The notes beneath the pieces were generated by a model. It was not told the DNA's origin, searched no databases, and worked only from the letters and a program-made list of their open reading frames with translations. A program made the position numbers and the translations under genes. This document shows positions 34,180 to 44,096 of a stretch of DNA of 64,000 bases, piece by piece; position 1 is the stretch's first letter; each line of letters begins with the position of its first letter. Source of the stretch: Mycobacteriaceae bacterium (lineage in GTDB: Bacteria > Actinomycetota > Actinomycetes > Mycobacteriales > Mycobacteriaceae); assembly GCA_019749805.1 (NCBI GenBank), contig JAIEPH010000019.1, positions 62,001 through 126,000 on the forward strand, read 5' to 3'.

Positions 34180-35015
34180 GTCGCTGCTCCTTCGCGCTGC
34201 TCGGCCAGGAACGCCAGCAGCATGTCATTGACCGCCGCCGGCTGTTCGATCTGCGGGCAGTGCCCGGCATCGGGGATCACCGCCGAACGCGCGGAGGGGA
34301 TCTGCGCGGCGATCTCGGCCGCCCAGCCACGCGGGAGCAGTTTGTCGCCGCCGCCCTCGATGATGAAAGTCGGCACGGTGATCCGGTCATAGGCCCGTGC
34401 GCTCGACGGCAGCGGCGGTGGTTCCAGCCCGGGCCGGCGAAACCTCGCCGCCGCCAGTGCTTCCCACGCACCAGGCGCGATACTCGACTCGTAGCGTCGC
34501 TGCACGTATGCCTCGTCGGCCACATACGAGGGGTCGTGAAAAAGGGCTTCAACGATGCGCCGCATGGCTTCTGGCGTGGCGTCATATTCGTAGAGCGCGG
34601 CCGAGTGCTTGTTGCGCTGGATCTCGCCTCCGCCGCAGATCGTCACCATGCTGCGCACAGGTAATACCGGAGACTCAGACGTCGCATCGACGAACAGGTT
34701 GACCGCGCCCATCGAGTTCCCGATGAAATGCGCGGACTCCACGCCGACCGTCTCGCAGAAGCGCGCGATATGCCGGATTCGCATCCCACGACCGTCGTTG
34801 AAGTCGATGACCTTCGCGGACTCGCCGAAACCCAGCATCTCCAGTGCGAGGACGCGATGCTGGTGCGCGAGCGCGGCGACGTTGTTCTCCCACGCGATCT
34901 CGGCATTGACACCGAACTCACCGCCGTGCAGCAGAATGACCGGATCGCCCTGTCCTGCCTCGAGGTAACCGGCGACAAGGCCGTCGACGACAATGGTCTT
35001 CCGCACTGCGTTCAC
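34176..35015 (-). CDS. Alpha/beta hydrolase (meta-cleavage hydrolase-like)
   Basis: This 279-residue protein has VILLHGGEFGVN, then VESAHFIGNSMGAVN with the nucleophile Ser in GNSMG, and PDAGHCPQIEQP with the catalytic His. The order matches C-C hydrolases of the MhpC/BphD family. GTG 35015 overlaps the previous stop in GTGA; a longer frame upstream is not needed. It is a second meta-cleavage-type hydrolase in the operon besides mhpC, so it may act on a different ring-fission product, or on an ester. Confidence 0.85.
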   Translation of the reverse strand: MNAVRKTIVVDGLVAGYLEAGQGDPVILLHGGEFGVNAEIAWENNVAALAHQHRVLALEMLGFGESAKVIDFNDGRGMRIRHIARFCETVGVESAHFIGNSMGAVNLFVDATSESPVLPVRSMVTICGGGEIQRNKHSAALYEYDATPEAMRRIVEALFHDPSYVADEAYVQRRYESSIAPGAWEALAAARFRRPGLEPPPLPSSARAYDRITVPTFIIEGGGDKLLPRGWAAEIAAQIPSARSAVIPDAGHCPQIEQPAAVNDMLLAFLAEQREGAAT

Positions 35016-35602
35016 GTGGTTACCCACGCGGTCTGCGCGAAGGTGAGCACCTGGGTGGCCAGCATGTCGAGTTGGTCGCAGATCGAGGAGTCCTTCAGCT
35101 CGCCGGCGTCGTCCCAGATCTTGTCGGCGGAGTTGATCGCCACACCGAGCGGTGTCGGCCATGCCCGCAGTGCGTGTCCGATGGAACGCAGCTGGCCCAG
35201 GGTGCCCACTGCCGCCTGCCAGCCGTAGGCGCAACTGATGCAACCCCACGGCGTGTTGTCGAGGTAGACGCGCGGATCCTCTCGGAGGTCCTCGATGTAG
35301 TCGAGCGCGTTCTTGACCAAACCCGATATCGCACCGTGGTATCCCGGCGACCCCACGACGACGGCGTCGGCGTCGCGCAGGGCACTGACCAGTTCGAGCG
35401 CCTTGGGGGTGCGCTCCAGCTCGTGTGGTGCGTACATCGGGAGGTCGAGGTCAGGACCGCTGAAGAAGCGGGTGCGTCCGCCCTGGCGTTCGACCGATGC
35501 CAGGCAGTAGCGAATCGCCCGCTCGGTCGACGAGTTGGCGCGAAGCGTTCCGCCAAGTCCGACGATCAGCGGCGCGCCTCCGGTGGTTGTGCTTGCGGTC
35601 AT
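35012..35602 (-). CDS. NADPH-dependent FMN reductase-like protein
   Basis: This 196-residue flavodoxin-like protein has IVGLGGTLRANSSTERAI at the phosphate-binding loop and VGSPGYHGAISGLVKNALDY near the flavin. It probably reduces FMN with NAD(P)H or acts as a quinone reductase. ATG 35602 has a GGTGGG ribosome binding site; a GTG at 35611 is a weaker alternative. It could supply reduced flavin to the LLM-type monooxygenase encoded upstream in the operon (37427-38758). Confidence 0.85.
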   Translation of the reverse strand: MTASTTTGGAPLIVGLGGTLRANSSTERAIRYCLASVERQGGRTRFFSGPDLDLPMYAPHELERTPKALELVSALRDADAVVVGSPGYHGAISGLVKNALDYIEDLREDPRVYLDNTPWGCISCAYGWQAAVGTLGQLRSIGHALRAWPTPLGVAINSADKIWDDAGELKDSSICDQLDMLATQVLTFAQTAWVTT

Positions 35603-35611
35603 GATTCCCAC

Positions 35612-36601
35612 CTACTTGATTGCAATCGGATTCACGGGCGATCCGACAGCGCCGGTCACCCTCAGAGGTGGTGCGATGAGCTGGAATTCGTAGACTCCGT
35701 CGGCCGCGCAATCCTCCGCCAAGGCCGTCAGATCCCAGTATTCGCCAAGCATCAGCCCCATATCGCGAAGGCACAGCATGTGCATCGGCAGGAAACAGCC
35801 GTCGATGCCGGGGACCGGGTTCTCCACCATCAGGTTATCGGCCGCGACCGCCGCGACTTCGTGATCATGCAACCACGACGCGCAGGTCCAGTCCAGGCCA
35901 GCGCCGGGTTCAGCACCGTCACGGGTTTCGAGAAACCTTGCCCACCAACCGGTTCGGATCAGCACGATGTCGCCGCGCTCGACGGTGACTCCCTGGTTGC
36001 GGGCGGCCTCGTCGAGTTCGGCGGGGGTGATCGGGTCGCCGAGCTCGCAGAACGTCTGCACACCGCGTAGGCGCACGATGTCGAGCAGCACGCCGCGGGA
36101 CGTGATGCCCCGGCCGTCGACCTTGTCGATACCGCAGTGAAAGGCGCCGAGGCTGGTCACCGAGCTAGCGGGGAATCCGTTGTACAGCTTGTCCTCGTAG
36201 TAGACGTGCGACAGCGCATCCCACTGGGTCGCGGCCTGCAAGGGCATGATGATGACATCGTCGTTGAATCGCATCGGGCCGCTGGTCCAGTACTCGCTCA
36301 ACTCCATCGCGGCGGGATTCTTCAACCAGGGCGGGCCGTACTCGGCCAGCGTGCTGGCATCGCCGCCGTCGATCGTCATCACGTGGAGGGGGTTCTGCCG
36401 GAAGTGGAACGCCCCCTGCGGGCCTGACGATCCGAAATCGACACCGAGTGGAAAGAGCTTGCCGTGTCTGACCAGACCGGCCGCCCGGGCGATCTTCTCC
36501 GCCGTGATGAAGTTGAGCGTGCCGATTTCGTCGTCGTCGCCCCAACGCCCCCAGTTGCGGACGTCGTCAGCGACCCGCCGGAAGTCGGTCATGCTGGCCA
36601 T
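35612..36601 (-). CDS. Cyclase-family hydrolase (PF04199-type) with variant motif
   Basis: This 329-residue protein resembles kynurenine formamidase/cyclase family enzymes. The canonical HxGTHxDAPxH motif appears as QAATQWDALSH: both early His are Gln, while Asp and the last His remain. Other family regions are seen in RGVLLDIVRLRG and RGDIVLIRTGWW. ATG 36601 has GAGAGG seven bases upstream. This variant occurs in a long subclass as I recall. A role in hydrolysing a lactone or ring-opened intermediate is plausible. Metal binding may differ from the canonical enzymes. Confidence 0.82.
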   Translation of the reverse strand: MASMTDFRRVADDVRNWGRWGDDDEIGTLNFITAEKIARAAGLVRHGKLFPLGVDFGSSGPQGAFHFRQNPLHVMTIDGGDASTLAEYGPPWLKNPAAMELSEYWTSGPMRFNDDVIIMPLQAATQWDALSHVYYEDKLYNGFPASSVTSLGAFHCGIDKVDGRGITSRGVLLDIVRLRGVQTFCELGDPITPAELDEAARNQGVTVERGDIVLIRTGWWARFLETRDGAEPGAGLDWTCASWLHDHEVAAVAADNLMVENPVPGIDGCFLPMHMLCLRDMGLMLGEYWDLTALAEDCAADGVYEFQLIAPPLRVTGAVGSPVNPIAIK

Positions 36602-36611
36602 AGTTCGCCTC

Positions 36612-37424
36612 TCATCGTCGCGTCACCGATCCCGCCAGGTCTGTCTCGCCGGTCGTGCCGCCGTCCACCCAGATCACCTGTCCGGTGATGTAACTGGCCG
36701 CTTTGCTGTTCAGGAAGACCAGCACGCTGGCCTGTTCTTCGGGCGTGGCCGCGCGACCCAACGGCGTCTGGAATGAGTCGAGGAACTCCTGGCCATACGC
36801 CGACCGCAGTTGGTCGAGAATCGGGGTGTCCGTGACGCCGGGTGCGGTGCAGTTGATCCGGATTCCCTTGGCACCCAGCGCCACGACATTGGCCATCCCG
36901 TACAGGATGATCGCCTCCTTGGATAGCCGGTAACCCCCTCCATCGGCGACCGCCTCCTGATGGCGCTCACACCATTCGATTCCCTCGGCCATCGTGTCAG
37001 TCTCGACCAGGCCCGCCGTGACCGCGGCGTTCTCCCGATAGGCCGACGCGGCCAACGACGACACACAGGCGATGGCAGACCCCGGTGGCATCGAGGGCAC
37101 CAGCGCCTCGGTGAATCGCCGCGTACCCAGGAAGTTGATGGTGACCACCCGCAGGGGATCGCGGATCCCCGAAGACACCCCGGCGATGTTGAACAAGGCA
37201 TCGACGCGACCGCCGATCGCCGCCGCCGCCGCGTCGATCGATTCCGGATCGTGGAGATCGAGCGAGATGAACTCGCCGATGTCGAACTCGGGCGGCCGGA
37301 TGTCGAGGCCGATCACCTCGGCACCGAGACCGGCGAGCTGCCGCGCCACATCGGCGCCGATGCCCGAAGCGCATCCGGTGACGACGACCCGGCGCCCGTC
37401 GTAGCGCCACAGCTCGTCAGTCAC
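36612..37424 (-). CDS. Short-chain dehydrogenase/reductase
   Basis: This 270-residue SDR has RVVVTGCASGIGADVARQLA, NIAGVSSG, the Ser in CVSSLAASAYRE and YRLSKEAI for Tyr-x3-Lys. The Gly-Gly-Gly preceding the Tyr and a WCERHQEAVADGG insertion are of the kind seen in 3-alpha-HSD/coniferyl-alcohol-type SDRs. GTG 37424 is preferred; TTG 37430 would overlap the previous gene. It lies between the cyclase-family and LLM genes. Confidence 0.86.
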   Translation of the reverse strand: MTDELWRYDGRRVVVTGCASGIGADVARQLAGLGAEVIGLDIRPPEFDIGEFISLDLHDPESIDAAAAAIGGRVDALFNIAGVSSGIRDPLRVVTINFLGTRRFTEALVPSMPPGSAIACVSSLAASAYRENAAVTAGLVETDTMAEGIEWCERHQEAVADGGGYRLSKEAIILYGMANVVALGAKGIRINCTAPGVTDTPILDQLRSAYGQEFLDSFQTPLGRAATPEEQASVLVFLNSKAASYITGQVIWVDGGTTGETDLAGSVTRR

Positions 37425-37426
37425 GA

Positions 37427-38758
37427 TCAACTCTTATCAGCGGCAGGATTCCTGCTCGTCCACCCCTCACCCGCTTTGAGTTTCGCCGCCGCCGCCTCGA
37501 TACCGGCGTTCATCTCATCCATCGCCAGCGACACCTCATTGGCGGTGTAGTTCTCGCGACCGGTGGGCAGTCCACCGAAGGCGTAGGTCTCATCGAACAG
37601 CGGTGCCTTCGATTTGGGTCGGCGCGCCTCGGCCTTCGCGATGACGGGCTCGAGCCGCTTGGCCTTTTCGGCCCTGGCCTTCTCGTCGCGCTCGATGAAC
37701 TCGGGAAGTACCTCCTTACCCATCAGCTCGATGGACTCCATCGTCTCCTCGTGTCGACGCGGCGTGAGGAGCAGGATCAGTTCGTCGACACCGCTTTCCT
37801 CGTAGCCGCGCAGGAACTCGCGCACCGTCGCCGGGCTGCCGATCGGGCCGCGGTCCGGGCCGTAGACGATGCTCGGATCTTTTTCGATCTCCTCGAGGTG
37901 ACGTTCCCACACACCCGTTCGGCCTGGGGTGTGCATGCCGGTCATGTAGTAGTGCATGATCCCAAACGCGAAGAAGCCGCCGCCCTTTCCGAGCCGCTCG
38001 ATGGCCTGTTCGTCGGTCTTGGCGACCATCATCGACAGGTCGCCGCCGATCGCGAGGATGTTGGGGTTCATCTGCGGTGTGACCGGTACGGCGCTCTCTT
38101 CGAACTCCTTGTAGTATCCGTTGACACGCTCGGTCAGCGGGCCGGGACCGGTGTAGGCGAAACTCAGTGCACCGAGGCCCTTTTGAGCGGCCATTGATAC
38201 CGAGGCGGGGCGCGTGCAGGCGACCCAGACCGGCGGGTGCGGCTTCTGCAACGGCTTGGGAACGACGTTACGCGGTGGCATCTCGACGTGCTGGCCCTTG
38301 AAGCCGGTGAACGGCTCTTCGGTCATGCAGCGGATCGAGACCTCAAGGGCCTCCTCCCACATCGCACGCTTGTCGGCCGGATCGATGCCGAACCCGCCGA
38401 GCTCACCCACCGAAGACGACTCGCCGGTGCCGAACTCAACCCGCCCGTTGGAAAGCAGGTCGAGGGTGGCGACACGCTCCGCCACCCGCGCGGGATGGTT
38501 GACCGCGGGAGGCAGGTGCATGATGCCGAAGCCGAGGCGAATGTCCCTGGTGCGCTGACTCGCCGCCGACAGGAAGATCTCGGGTGCAGTGGAATGGCAG
38601 TACTCTTCGAGGAAGTGGTGCTCGGTCAGCCACACCGTGGAGAAGCCGGCCTTGTCGGCTGCCTCCACCTCGTCGAGGCCGTCCTGGAAAAGCTTGTGCT
38701 CGTCGTCGTCACTCCACGGCCGCGGCAGCGGGAATTCATAGAACAGCGAGATCTTCAT
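37427..38758 (-). CDS. LLM-class flavin-dependent monooxygenase
   Basis: This 443-residue protein is a luciferase-like TIM-barrel enzyme. It starts MKISLFYEFPLPRPW and has VWLTEHHFLEEYCHS, the hallmark His region, and GFGIMHLPPAVNHPARVAERVA and RVEFGTGESSS for flavin binding. It may oxygenate a ketone or aldehyde using reduced FMN, or use F420. A ribosome binding site (AAAGGT) precedes ATG 38758. The C-terminal 70 residues extend beyond the usual family length and are charged. The FMN reductase downstream may be its partner. Confidence 0.88.
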   Translation of the reverse strand: MKISLFYEFPLPRPWSDDDEHKLFQDGLDEVEAADKAGFSTVWLTEHHFLEEYCHSTAPEIFLSAASQRTRDIRLGFGIMHLPPAVNHPARVAERVATLDLLSNGRVEFGTGESSSVGELGGFGIDPADKRAMWEEALEVSIRCMTEEPFTGFKGQHVEMPPRNVVPKPLQKPHPPVWVACTRPASVSMAAQKGLGALSFAYTGPGPLTERVNGYYKEFEESAVPVTPQMNPNILAIGGDLSMMVAKTDEQAIERLGKGGGFFAFGIMHYYMTGMHTPGRTGVWERHLEEIEKDPSIVYGPDRGPIGSPATVREFLRGYEESGVDELILLLTPRRHEETMESIELMGKEVLPEFIERDEKARAEKAKRLEPVIAKAEARRPKSKAPLFDETYAFGGLPTGRENYTANEVSLAMDEMNAGIEAAAAKLKAGEGWTSRNPAADKS

Positions 38759-38762
38759 TTCG

Positions 38763-40523
38763 TTACCTTTCGATCTTGAGTGTCGAACCGGTCTGTGGCC
38801 CAGACTGAAGAGCGTTGTCGGGCAACTGGTCTGCGATGTGCTTGGCGGCCACGTAGCCGAAGGTCATGGCCGGCCCGATGGTCGCGCCCGCGCCGGCGTA
38901 GCTGCGTCCCATCACCGCGGCCGACGTATTGCCGACGGCGTACAACCCCTTCACGACGCTGTCATCGGAGCGGAGCACCCGCGCGTACTCGTCGGTGCGC
39001 AACCCACCCGAGGTGCCGAGGTCGCCGAGGATGATCTGGAACGCGTAGTACGGCGGCTTGCCCAGCTGATGCAGGTTGGGGTTGGGCAGCGTCGGGTCGC
39101 CGTAGTAGTTGTCGTAGGCGGAATCCCCGCGGTTGAAGTCGTCGTCGTGACCCTTGCGGGCCAACTCGTTGAAGCGATCGGCGGTGGCGCGTAGCTGTGC
39201 AGGGGGTGCGCCGATCTTGGTCGCGAGCTCCTCGAAGCTGTTGGCCTCCACTACGACTCCGGACTCCAGCCATGCCTTGGGCACCTTCCACCCCGTGGGC
39301 ACCGGCGCGAACGGCACCTTCGGGATGGGCAGATGGCCGCCAACGACGTAGCGATGGAACGAACGGATGTCGGTGACGAGCCAGCACGGGATGTGCGCGA
39401 CGCCGGAGTTGTGTCCTTCGATCATCGCGTGGGCGAAGTCCATGTAGGGCGCCGCCTCGTTGATGAACCTCTTACCCTCGCCATTGACCACGAACTGTGA
39501 CGGCATCATTCGCTCGTTCAGCATGAACTGGAGCCTGCCGTCGGGCCAGCACATGGCGGGGAACCACCACGCCTCGTCGAGCAGGTCGGTCGAGCCACCG
39601 ACCTTCTCCCCCGCCCTGATCCCGTCACCCATCGACGCGGGATTACCGAAACTCCAGTCCTTCTCGAGAACCGGCAGATGCTGCCTGCGCCACTCCATGT
39701 CGTGGTCGAAGCCGCCGGCGGCAAGGATGACACCGTGCCGCGCACCGATGCGCTGAGCATGACCGTTGCGCTCGACCACCGCACCCGTGACCGTTCCGTC
39801 GACGTCGGTGATCAGCTCGGTCATCGGTGCGCTCAGCCACAGCGGGATGTTGTGTTCTTTGAGCGCCAGACGCATCCTGGCCGCCAGCGATTGGCCGATT
39901 GCGGCCATCCGGTCACCGAAGACCCGAGCGCGAAACATCCGCCAGATGAGTTTCACCAGCACGGCCTTTCCGCGCCAGTTCTGTCGCACCTGATAGAACA
40001 GCCGAAGATCTTTGGGGGCGAACCAGATTCCCTTGGGCGCCAGGGCCAACGGCCGCAGCAGATTCTGCTCCTCGTCACCCAGCTCGCGCAGATCGATCGC
40101 GGGAACGTTGATGGTGCTGCCCAACTCCGAGCCGCCGGGCAACTCGGGGTAGTAGTCGGCGTACCCGGGCTTCCAGACGAATTCGAACCACCGGCTGTGC
40201 CGCTCGAGGAACTCCATCATCTCCGGCGCGCTGTCGACATACGCGCGCAGCCGTGCGTCGCTGACCAGGCCGCCGGTGATGCGCTGCAGGTATTCGAACA
40301 CGCCTTCGGGATCGGGGACGTAGCCGGCTTCGCGTTGCGACGGCGCCCCGGGCACCCAGATACCGCCGCCCGACAGCGCGGTGGAACCACCGAACTGCGG
40401 CGACTTCTCGGCCACGAGCGTGTCGAGGCCGAACGCATCGGCGGCCAGCGCTGCGGTCATTCCGCCACCACCGGAGCCGATGACGAGCACATCGACGGTG
40501 TGGTCGAACGGATCTTGGGTCAT
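38763..40523 (-). CDS. FAD-dependent dehydrogenase of the 3-ketosteroid delta-1-dehydrogenase type
   Basis: This 586-residue flavoprotein starts [19 protein letters not shown], with [20 protein letters not shown], and ends with [22 protein letters not shown], which matches the C-terminal FAD and active-site region of KstD-like enzymes. Such enzymes remove hydrogens from the carbon alpha and beta to a ketone. ATG 40523 overlaps the mhpB stop in ATGA. Beside mhpABC it could aromatise or desaturate a cyclic ketone before ring hydroxylation. That role is inference; the fold assignment is firm. Confidence 0.88.
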   Translation of the reverse strand: MTQDPFDHTVDVLVIGSGGGGMTAALAADAFGLDTLVAEKSPQFGGSTALSGGGIWVPGAPSQREAGYVPDPEGVFEYLQRITGGLVSDARLRAYVDSAPEMMEFLERHSRWFEFVWKPGYADYYPELPGGSELGSTINVPAIDLRELGDEEQNLLRPLALAPKGIWFAPKDLRLFYQVRQNWRGKAVLVKLIWRMFRARVFGDRMAAIGQSLAARMRLALKEHNIPLWLSAPMTELITDVDGTVTGAVVERNGHAQRIGARHGVILAAGGFDHDMEWRRQHLPVLEKDWSFGNPASMGDGIRAGEKVGGSTDLLDEAWWFPAMCWPDGRLQFMLNERMMPSQFVVNGEGKRFINEAAPYMDFAHAMIEGHNSGVAHIPCWLVTDIRSFHRYVVGGHLPIPKVPFAPVPTGWKVPKAWLESGVVVEANSFEELATKIGAPPAQLRATADRFNELARKGHDDDFNRGDSAYDNYYGDPTLPNPNLHQLGKPPYYAFQIILGDLGTSGGLRTDEYARVLRSDDSVVKGLYAVGNTSAAVMGRSYAGAGATIGPAMTFGYVAAKHIADQLPDNALQSGPQTGSTLKIER

Positions 40524-41464
40524 GGGTTGCACACCGCCGTCCTGACGGCGAATCCCGCGATGAGTTCCGGTGCCGCGCGATAAAACCGGTGACCCGTCTG
40601 GTACCGGCCGTGCGCCGCCAGCGCAGCGAACGCGGCGATCCACGTGCGGATTTCGTGTGCCGAATGACCGGCCTGCTGTTCGATCCAGCCGTTCGACCAG
40701 GCGTCCACCTCGTCGAGGCGATTCGAGTCGACCAGGTCGAGAAACGCCTGATCCCATTCGGGGTTCAGGGGCTGCAGCGGGCTGTCGCCGTGCGCGAACG
40801 CGTGTGCAGCGTCCATCACCGCCACCTGTCGTGCCTGCCGCTGCTCCGGCGTCATCGGTTCCCCACCCACGATGCGCGCGAGCGCGGCCGGCGGCGCGGT
40901 GGCCAACGTCGGCACCGGCGGATCGTGGGACAAACCACCGGAACCCACGACGAGCACCCGCTTGCCCAAGGTGGCCAGGAAGGCGCCGACGGCGGCACCG
41001 AGTGCCCGCACCCTGCGAAGCGGCCCGAGCGGGGTGGCGACCGAGTTGATGAAGATCGGGATCACCGGCCGCGACGTCGCGTCACCGAAGAGCTTCTCCA
41101 GCGGCTGCACCGTGCCGTGGTCGACGTCCATGCCTGCCGAAAGCGCCACGTCCACACCAGATTCGAGAACAGCACGCGCGCAGCCGTTTGCGATGTCCCC
41201 GGGAACATTCAACGGACCGGCATAGGTGCCGTAGTCGCCGACACCCTGGGCTGCGGTGCCGATGCAGAACGGAGGCATCGTCCGGTAGAAGAAGCCGTTG
41301 TAGTGGTCTGGTGAGAAGACCACGACCAGTTCGGGATCGAAGTCCGCGACGAAACCGCGCGCGGCTGCCAGTGCGGACTCGACGTCGTCAAGAAGATCCC
41401 GCGACGGTCCCGGAAGGTTCAGTAGCGGACTGTGCGACATGCAACACAGGGCCAGTGTCGCCAT
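40520..41464 (-). CDS. mhpB: 2,3-dihydroxyphenylpropionate 1,2-dioxygenase (MhpB)
   Basis: This 314-residue protein matches the E. coli MhpB layout closely, as recalled: CCMSHSPL at the start, [30 protein letters not shown] with His116, and [12 protein letters not shown] with His180. It is an extradiol iron(II) dioxygenase that cleaves 2,3-dihydroxyphenylpropionate or the hydroxycinnamate analogue. ATG 41464 has the strong site GAAGGAGG. It begins inside the end of mhpA, overlapping by 77 bases in another frame. The next steps (mhpD, mhpF, mhpE) are not found in this window. Confidence 0.93.
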   Translation of the reverse strand: MATLALCCMSHSPLLNLPGPSRDLLDDVESALAAARGFVADFDPELVVVFSPDHYNGFFYRTMPPFCIGTAAQGVGDYGTYAGPLNVPGDIANGCARAVLESGVDVALSAGMDVDHGTVQPLEKLFGDATSRPVIPIFINSVATPLGPLRRVRALGAAVGAFLATLGKRVLVVGSGGLSHDPPVPTLATAPPAALARIVGGEPMTPEQRQARQVAVMDAAHAFAHGDSPLQPLNPEWDQAFLDLVDSNRLDEVDAWSNGWIEQQAGHSAHEIRTWIAAFAALAAHGRYQTGHRFYRAAPELIAGFAVRTAVCNP

Positions 41465-43076
41465 GAGAACTCGAGCCTCCTTCCTGGGTCAGATGCAGGA
41501 CGTCGAAAAGTGATGTGCTCAGTTCTGGGGCACGCTGTGCGATACAAGCGCCGGCGATGCAGCGATCGGGGCGCACGAACAGCACGGAGTCGGTGAAGAC
41601 GTCGAACCACGACTTGAGCGCGCCTGTCCGGTCGCCGACGACTGTCACATCGGTGTCATCGTGACCGGTCCAGTGCAGCTGCGTCATGGGCCGCGCTTCG
41701 ATGAATCTGGCCCCCAACGCCTTCCACCGGCTGAACGCCTGGTCGCCGAGAACGGCACGCAGATTGTTACTCCAGCACAGTACGGCGAAGCCGGGGCCGA
41801 GGACGTCGTCGAGCAAGATGTTCTGGTCCTCGCGCGTATCGACCCGCGGCTGGATGAACAGGGTGCCCGTCGGTGAGTTCTCCGGACTGTTCTCGGCGTG
41901 GAACACCGCACCCTGCTGATATCGCGGCATCGGCTTGAACCGCATCTCCAGCACGTAACGCTTCAGCGTCGGGACGAGCGAAGCGCCATGAATGACGCGG
42001 TCGCGAAGAGCGGCCACCCTCCGGTTCGTCGGCGAGATCACGCGCCCCACCATGGTGGACAGGTCGATCATCGCTCGTGCATGTTTGCGGCGCTCGATGT
42101 CGTAAGTGTCCAGGAGGGCGTCGCGCGCCTGGCCGTTGACCACCGCGGCAAGCTTCCACCCGAGGTTTGCGGCGTCACGGATGCCGCTGTTGTAGCCCTG
42201 GCCCTGCCACACCGGCATCAGGTGCGCGGCATCGCCCGCCAGCATCAGGCGTCCCTTGCGGAACGAACCCGCGATACGTGAGTGGTGGGTGTAGACGCGG
42301 TGGCGGATCATGTCGACCTGACCGGGATGCGGAACCCGTTGCGCGAGCATGCGTCTGACGAACACCGGATCATTGGCGAGTTCGTCGGTCTCGTCGTCGT
42401 GAATCAGGAACTCGAATCGGCGGATGCCGTGGGCGATGGAGATCGACACGTACGGCCGCTTGGGATCGGCGCCGACTTCGCTGTTCGGATGGCCGAGCGG
42501 ATCGTTCGCGACGTCGACCACCAGCCAGCGCGTCGAGGACGTGGTGCCGTCGAACGACACTCCCATCAGTCGTCGGGTGGCGCTGCGCCCGCCGTCACAC
42601 CCGACCACGTAGTGGGCACGCACGGGCTCCTTGCCGTCAGCGAATTCGAGCGTGACACCGTCGGGGGTTTCGACGCAGTTTTCCATTCGGTGCCCCCACC
42701 GCACGCCGACATGATCGAAGCGGTCGAGTCCACCGTGCAGCTCGGCGTCAACCATCGGCTGGACGAACCCGTTGCGCTTGGGCCAGCCGAAACGCGCGTC
42801 CGGCGGTGCCATCTCGGCGAGCAGTCGGCGTTTGGCGTCGAAGAATCGCAGGATCTGGTTCGGCACGGTGTGCGGCAGGACGCGGTCGACCAGACCGATG
42901 GACTGAAACGTGCGCAGCGCCTCGTCGTCCAGTCCAACCCCACGGGGATAGTCGATGAGGGTGTCACGCTCTTCGACGATCAGCGTCCGGACACCCTGCA
43001 GCCCAAGGATGTTCGCCAAAGTCAGACCGGACGGCCCGGCTCCGACGATGGCGACGTCGACCTGGTCGGGACTCAT
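41388..43076 (-). CDS. mhpA: 3-(3-hydroxyphenyl)propionate/3-hydroxycinnamate hydroxylase (MhpA)
   Basis: This 562-residue flavoprotein hydroxylase has [37 protein letters not shown], the GD motif [19 protein letters not shown] and [16 protein letters not shown], all shared with MhpA. It uses NADH, O2 and FAD to hydroxylate the ring. ATG 43076 overlaps the mhpC stop in ATGA; a longer frame to 43151 is rejected. Its 3-prime end overlaps mhpB by 77 bases. The order mhpC-mhpA-mhpB is reversed from E. coli mhpABC. Confidence 0.93.
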   Translation of the reverse strand: MSPDQVDVAIVGAGPSGLTLANILGLQGVRTLIVEERDTLIDYPRGVGLDDEALRTFQSIGLVDRVLPHTVPNQILRFFDAKRRLLAEMAPPDARFGWPKRNGFVQPMVDAELHGGLDRFDHVGVRWGHRMENCVETPDGVTLEFADGKEPVRAHYVVGCDGGRSATRRLMGVSFDGTTSSTRWLVVDVANDPLGHPNSEVGADPKRPYVSISIAHGIRRFEFLIHDDETDELANDPVFVRRMLAQRVPHPGQVDMIRHRVYTHHSRIAGSFRKGRLMLAGDAAHLMPVWQGQGYNSGIRDAANLGWKLAAVVNGQARDALLDTYDIERRKHARAMIDLSTMVGRVISPTNRRVAALRDRVIHGASLVPTLKRYVLEMRFKPMPRYQQGAVFHAENSPENSPTGTLFIQPRVDTREDQNILLDDVLGPGFAVLCWSNNLRAVLGDQAFSRWKALGARFIEARPMTQLHWTGHDDTDVTVVGDRTGALKSWFDVFTDSVLFVRPDRCIAGACIAQRAPELSTSLFDVLHLTQEGGSSSHGDTGPVLHVAQSATEPSGTVAGSS

Positions 43077-43957
43077 GCGCGCCCCAGCAGGAAGTCGAGG
43101 TGCAGACGGTTGAAGGTGCTGGGATCTTCGTACTGCGGCCAGTGTCCGCATCCCGGCATCAATTCGAACCGTGCGGCCGAGATCATCGAGGCGATGCGGC
43201 GGCCCTCAGCAACGTCGGCCGTCGGGTCATCGCTGGTCCAAACGACCATGGTCGGCGCGGTGATCGACCCGTACTCCTTCGGGCCCAGCAGGTTTCGCGC
43301 GCGGATCTCGGGGTCCTGCAGCGCCATGATGTCCTTCATCGCCGCGGCGAATCCTGGCTGGCGGTACACGCGCTGACGGCTGGCGACGATGTCGTCGTAA
43401 TCCTTGGACTTGTCGGCCATCAACCATTTGATGCGCGCCTGCACGGTGTCCCACGTCGGGTTCTCCGCGGCGGCCATCGACAACGTGATGATGCGCTTCA
43501 TGACGTCGGGATCGGCCTGCGATCCGCCCGCGGTGTTGAGCACCAGCCGGTCGACCCGGTTCGGATGATCGGCTGCGGCGCGTGCGGCGACCCAGCCCCC
43601 CAACGACTCACCGCTGATGTGGGCGCGTTCCGCGCCGATGGCGTCGAGAAACGCCATCAGATGGGAGACGTAATGGTCCACTTCGAGAGGATGCCCGGGT
43701 TTGTCGGTATATCCGTGACCCAGCATGTCGATCGACCACGTCGAGAAATGCTCGGCGTGCGACTCGAGATTCCGGACGTAGGCCTCCGCGTGCCCGCCGG
43801 ACCCGTGCAAAAAGATCAGGGCGGGTTTCGCCGAGTCGCCGGCATGCAGATAGCGGGTGCGGACGCCGGCCGCGTCGATGTACCCCTGCGAGAACGCGAC
43901 CCCCTGGAGGTCACTCCAGACGCTCTCGAAGTCGAGCAGCGGGGACGTTTCCGGCAC
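43073..43957 (-). CDS. mhpC: 2-hydroxy-6-oxonona-2,4-dienedioate hydrolase (MhpC-like)
   Basis: This 294-residue alpha/beta hydrolase has [12 protein letters not shown] at the oxyanion region, [10 protein letters not shown] with the nucleophile Ser118, and [10 protein letters not shown] with the catalytic His. These match C-C hydrolases that open the meta-cleavage product. It is the first gene of the minus-strand operon. The promoter contains a perfect CGAGAATTCGATTCTCG palindrome at 43978-43994, and a divergent IclR gene follows. Orthology to MhpC is supported by the adjoining mhpA and mhpB. Confidence 0.9.
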   Translation of the reverse strand: MPETSPLLDFESVWSDLQGVAFSQGYIDAAGVRTRYLHAGDSAKPALIFLHGSGGHAEAYVRNLESHAEHFSTWSIDMLGHGYTDKPGHPLEVDHYVSHLMAFLDAIGAERAHISGESLGGWVAARAAADHPNRVDRLVLNTAGGSQADPDVMKRIITLSMAAAENPTWDTVQARIKWLMADKSKDYDDIVASRQRVYRQPGFAAAMKDIMALQDPEIRARNLLGPKEYGSITAPTMVVWTSDDPTADVAEGRRIASMISAARFELMPGCGHWPQYEDPSTFNRLHLDFLLGRA

Positions 43958-43977
43958 TCGTCAACCTCTCTTGACGC

Positions 43978-43994
43978 CGAGAATTCGATTCTCG
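43978..43994. promoter_or_regulatory. Clean GAGAAT palindrome upstream of mhp operon
   Basis: CGAGAATTCGATTCTCG has perfect seven-base arms around TCG. It lies 21 bases upstream of the mhpC start and carries the same core as 11655, 50944 and 55844. It suggests that the mhp operon shares a TetR-type regulator with the FadE, MeaB and FadD operons, in addition to the divergent IclR. Confidence 0.7.
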
Positions 43995-44007
43995 TATCTT
44001 GTAAGCG

Positions 44008-44036
44008 ATGTGCTCATTTATCGCACATACATGTGC
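44008..44036. promoter_or_regulatory. Overlapping IclR-type inverted repeats
   Basis: ATGTGC and GCACAT flank nine bases at 44008-44028, and the same GCACAT pairs with ATGTGC two bases later at 44023-44036 as a perfect palindrome. They lie between the divergent mhpC and IclR genes, next to the GAGAAT palindrome. The arrangement is typical of an activator/repressor site set for IclR proteins. Confidence 0.6.
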
Positions 44037-44096
44037 ACTATAGTCAGAGCATCACTCTCGTGAGTGGTAGATGTCAAGGAAAGTCAGGTAGACGCC

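Noticed and set aside
43077..43151. Upstream extension of MhpA
   Set aside because: ATG 43076 overlaps the mhpC stop and gives the MhpA N-terminus; the extension overlaps mhpC in another frame.
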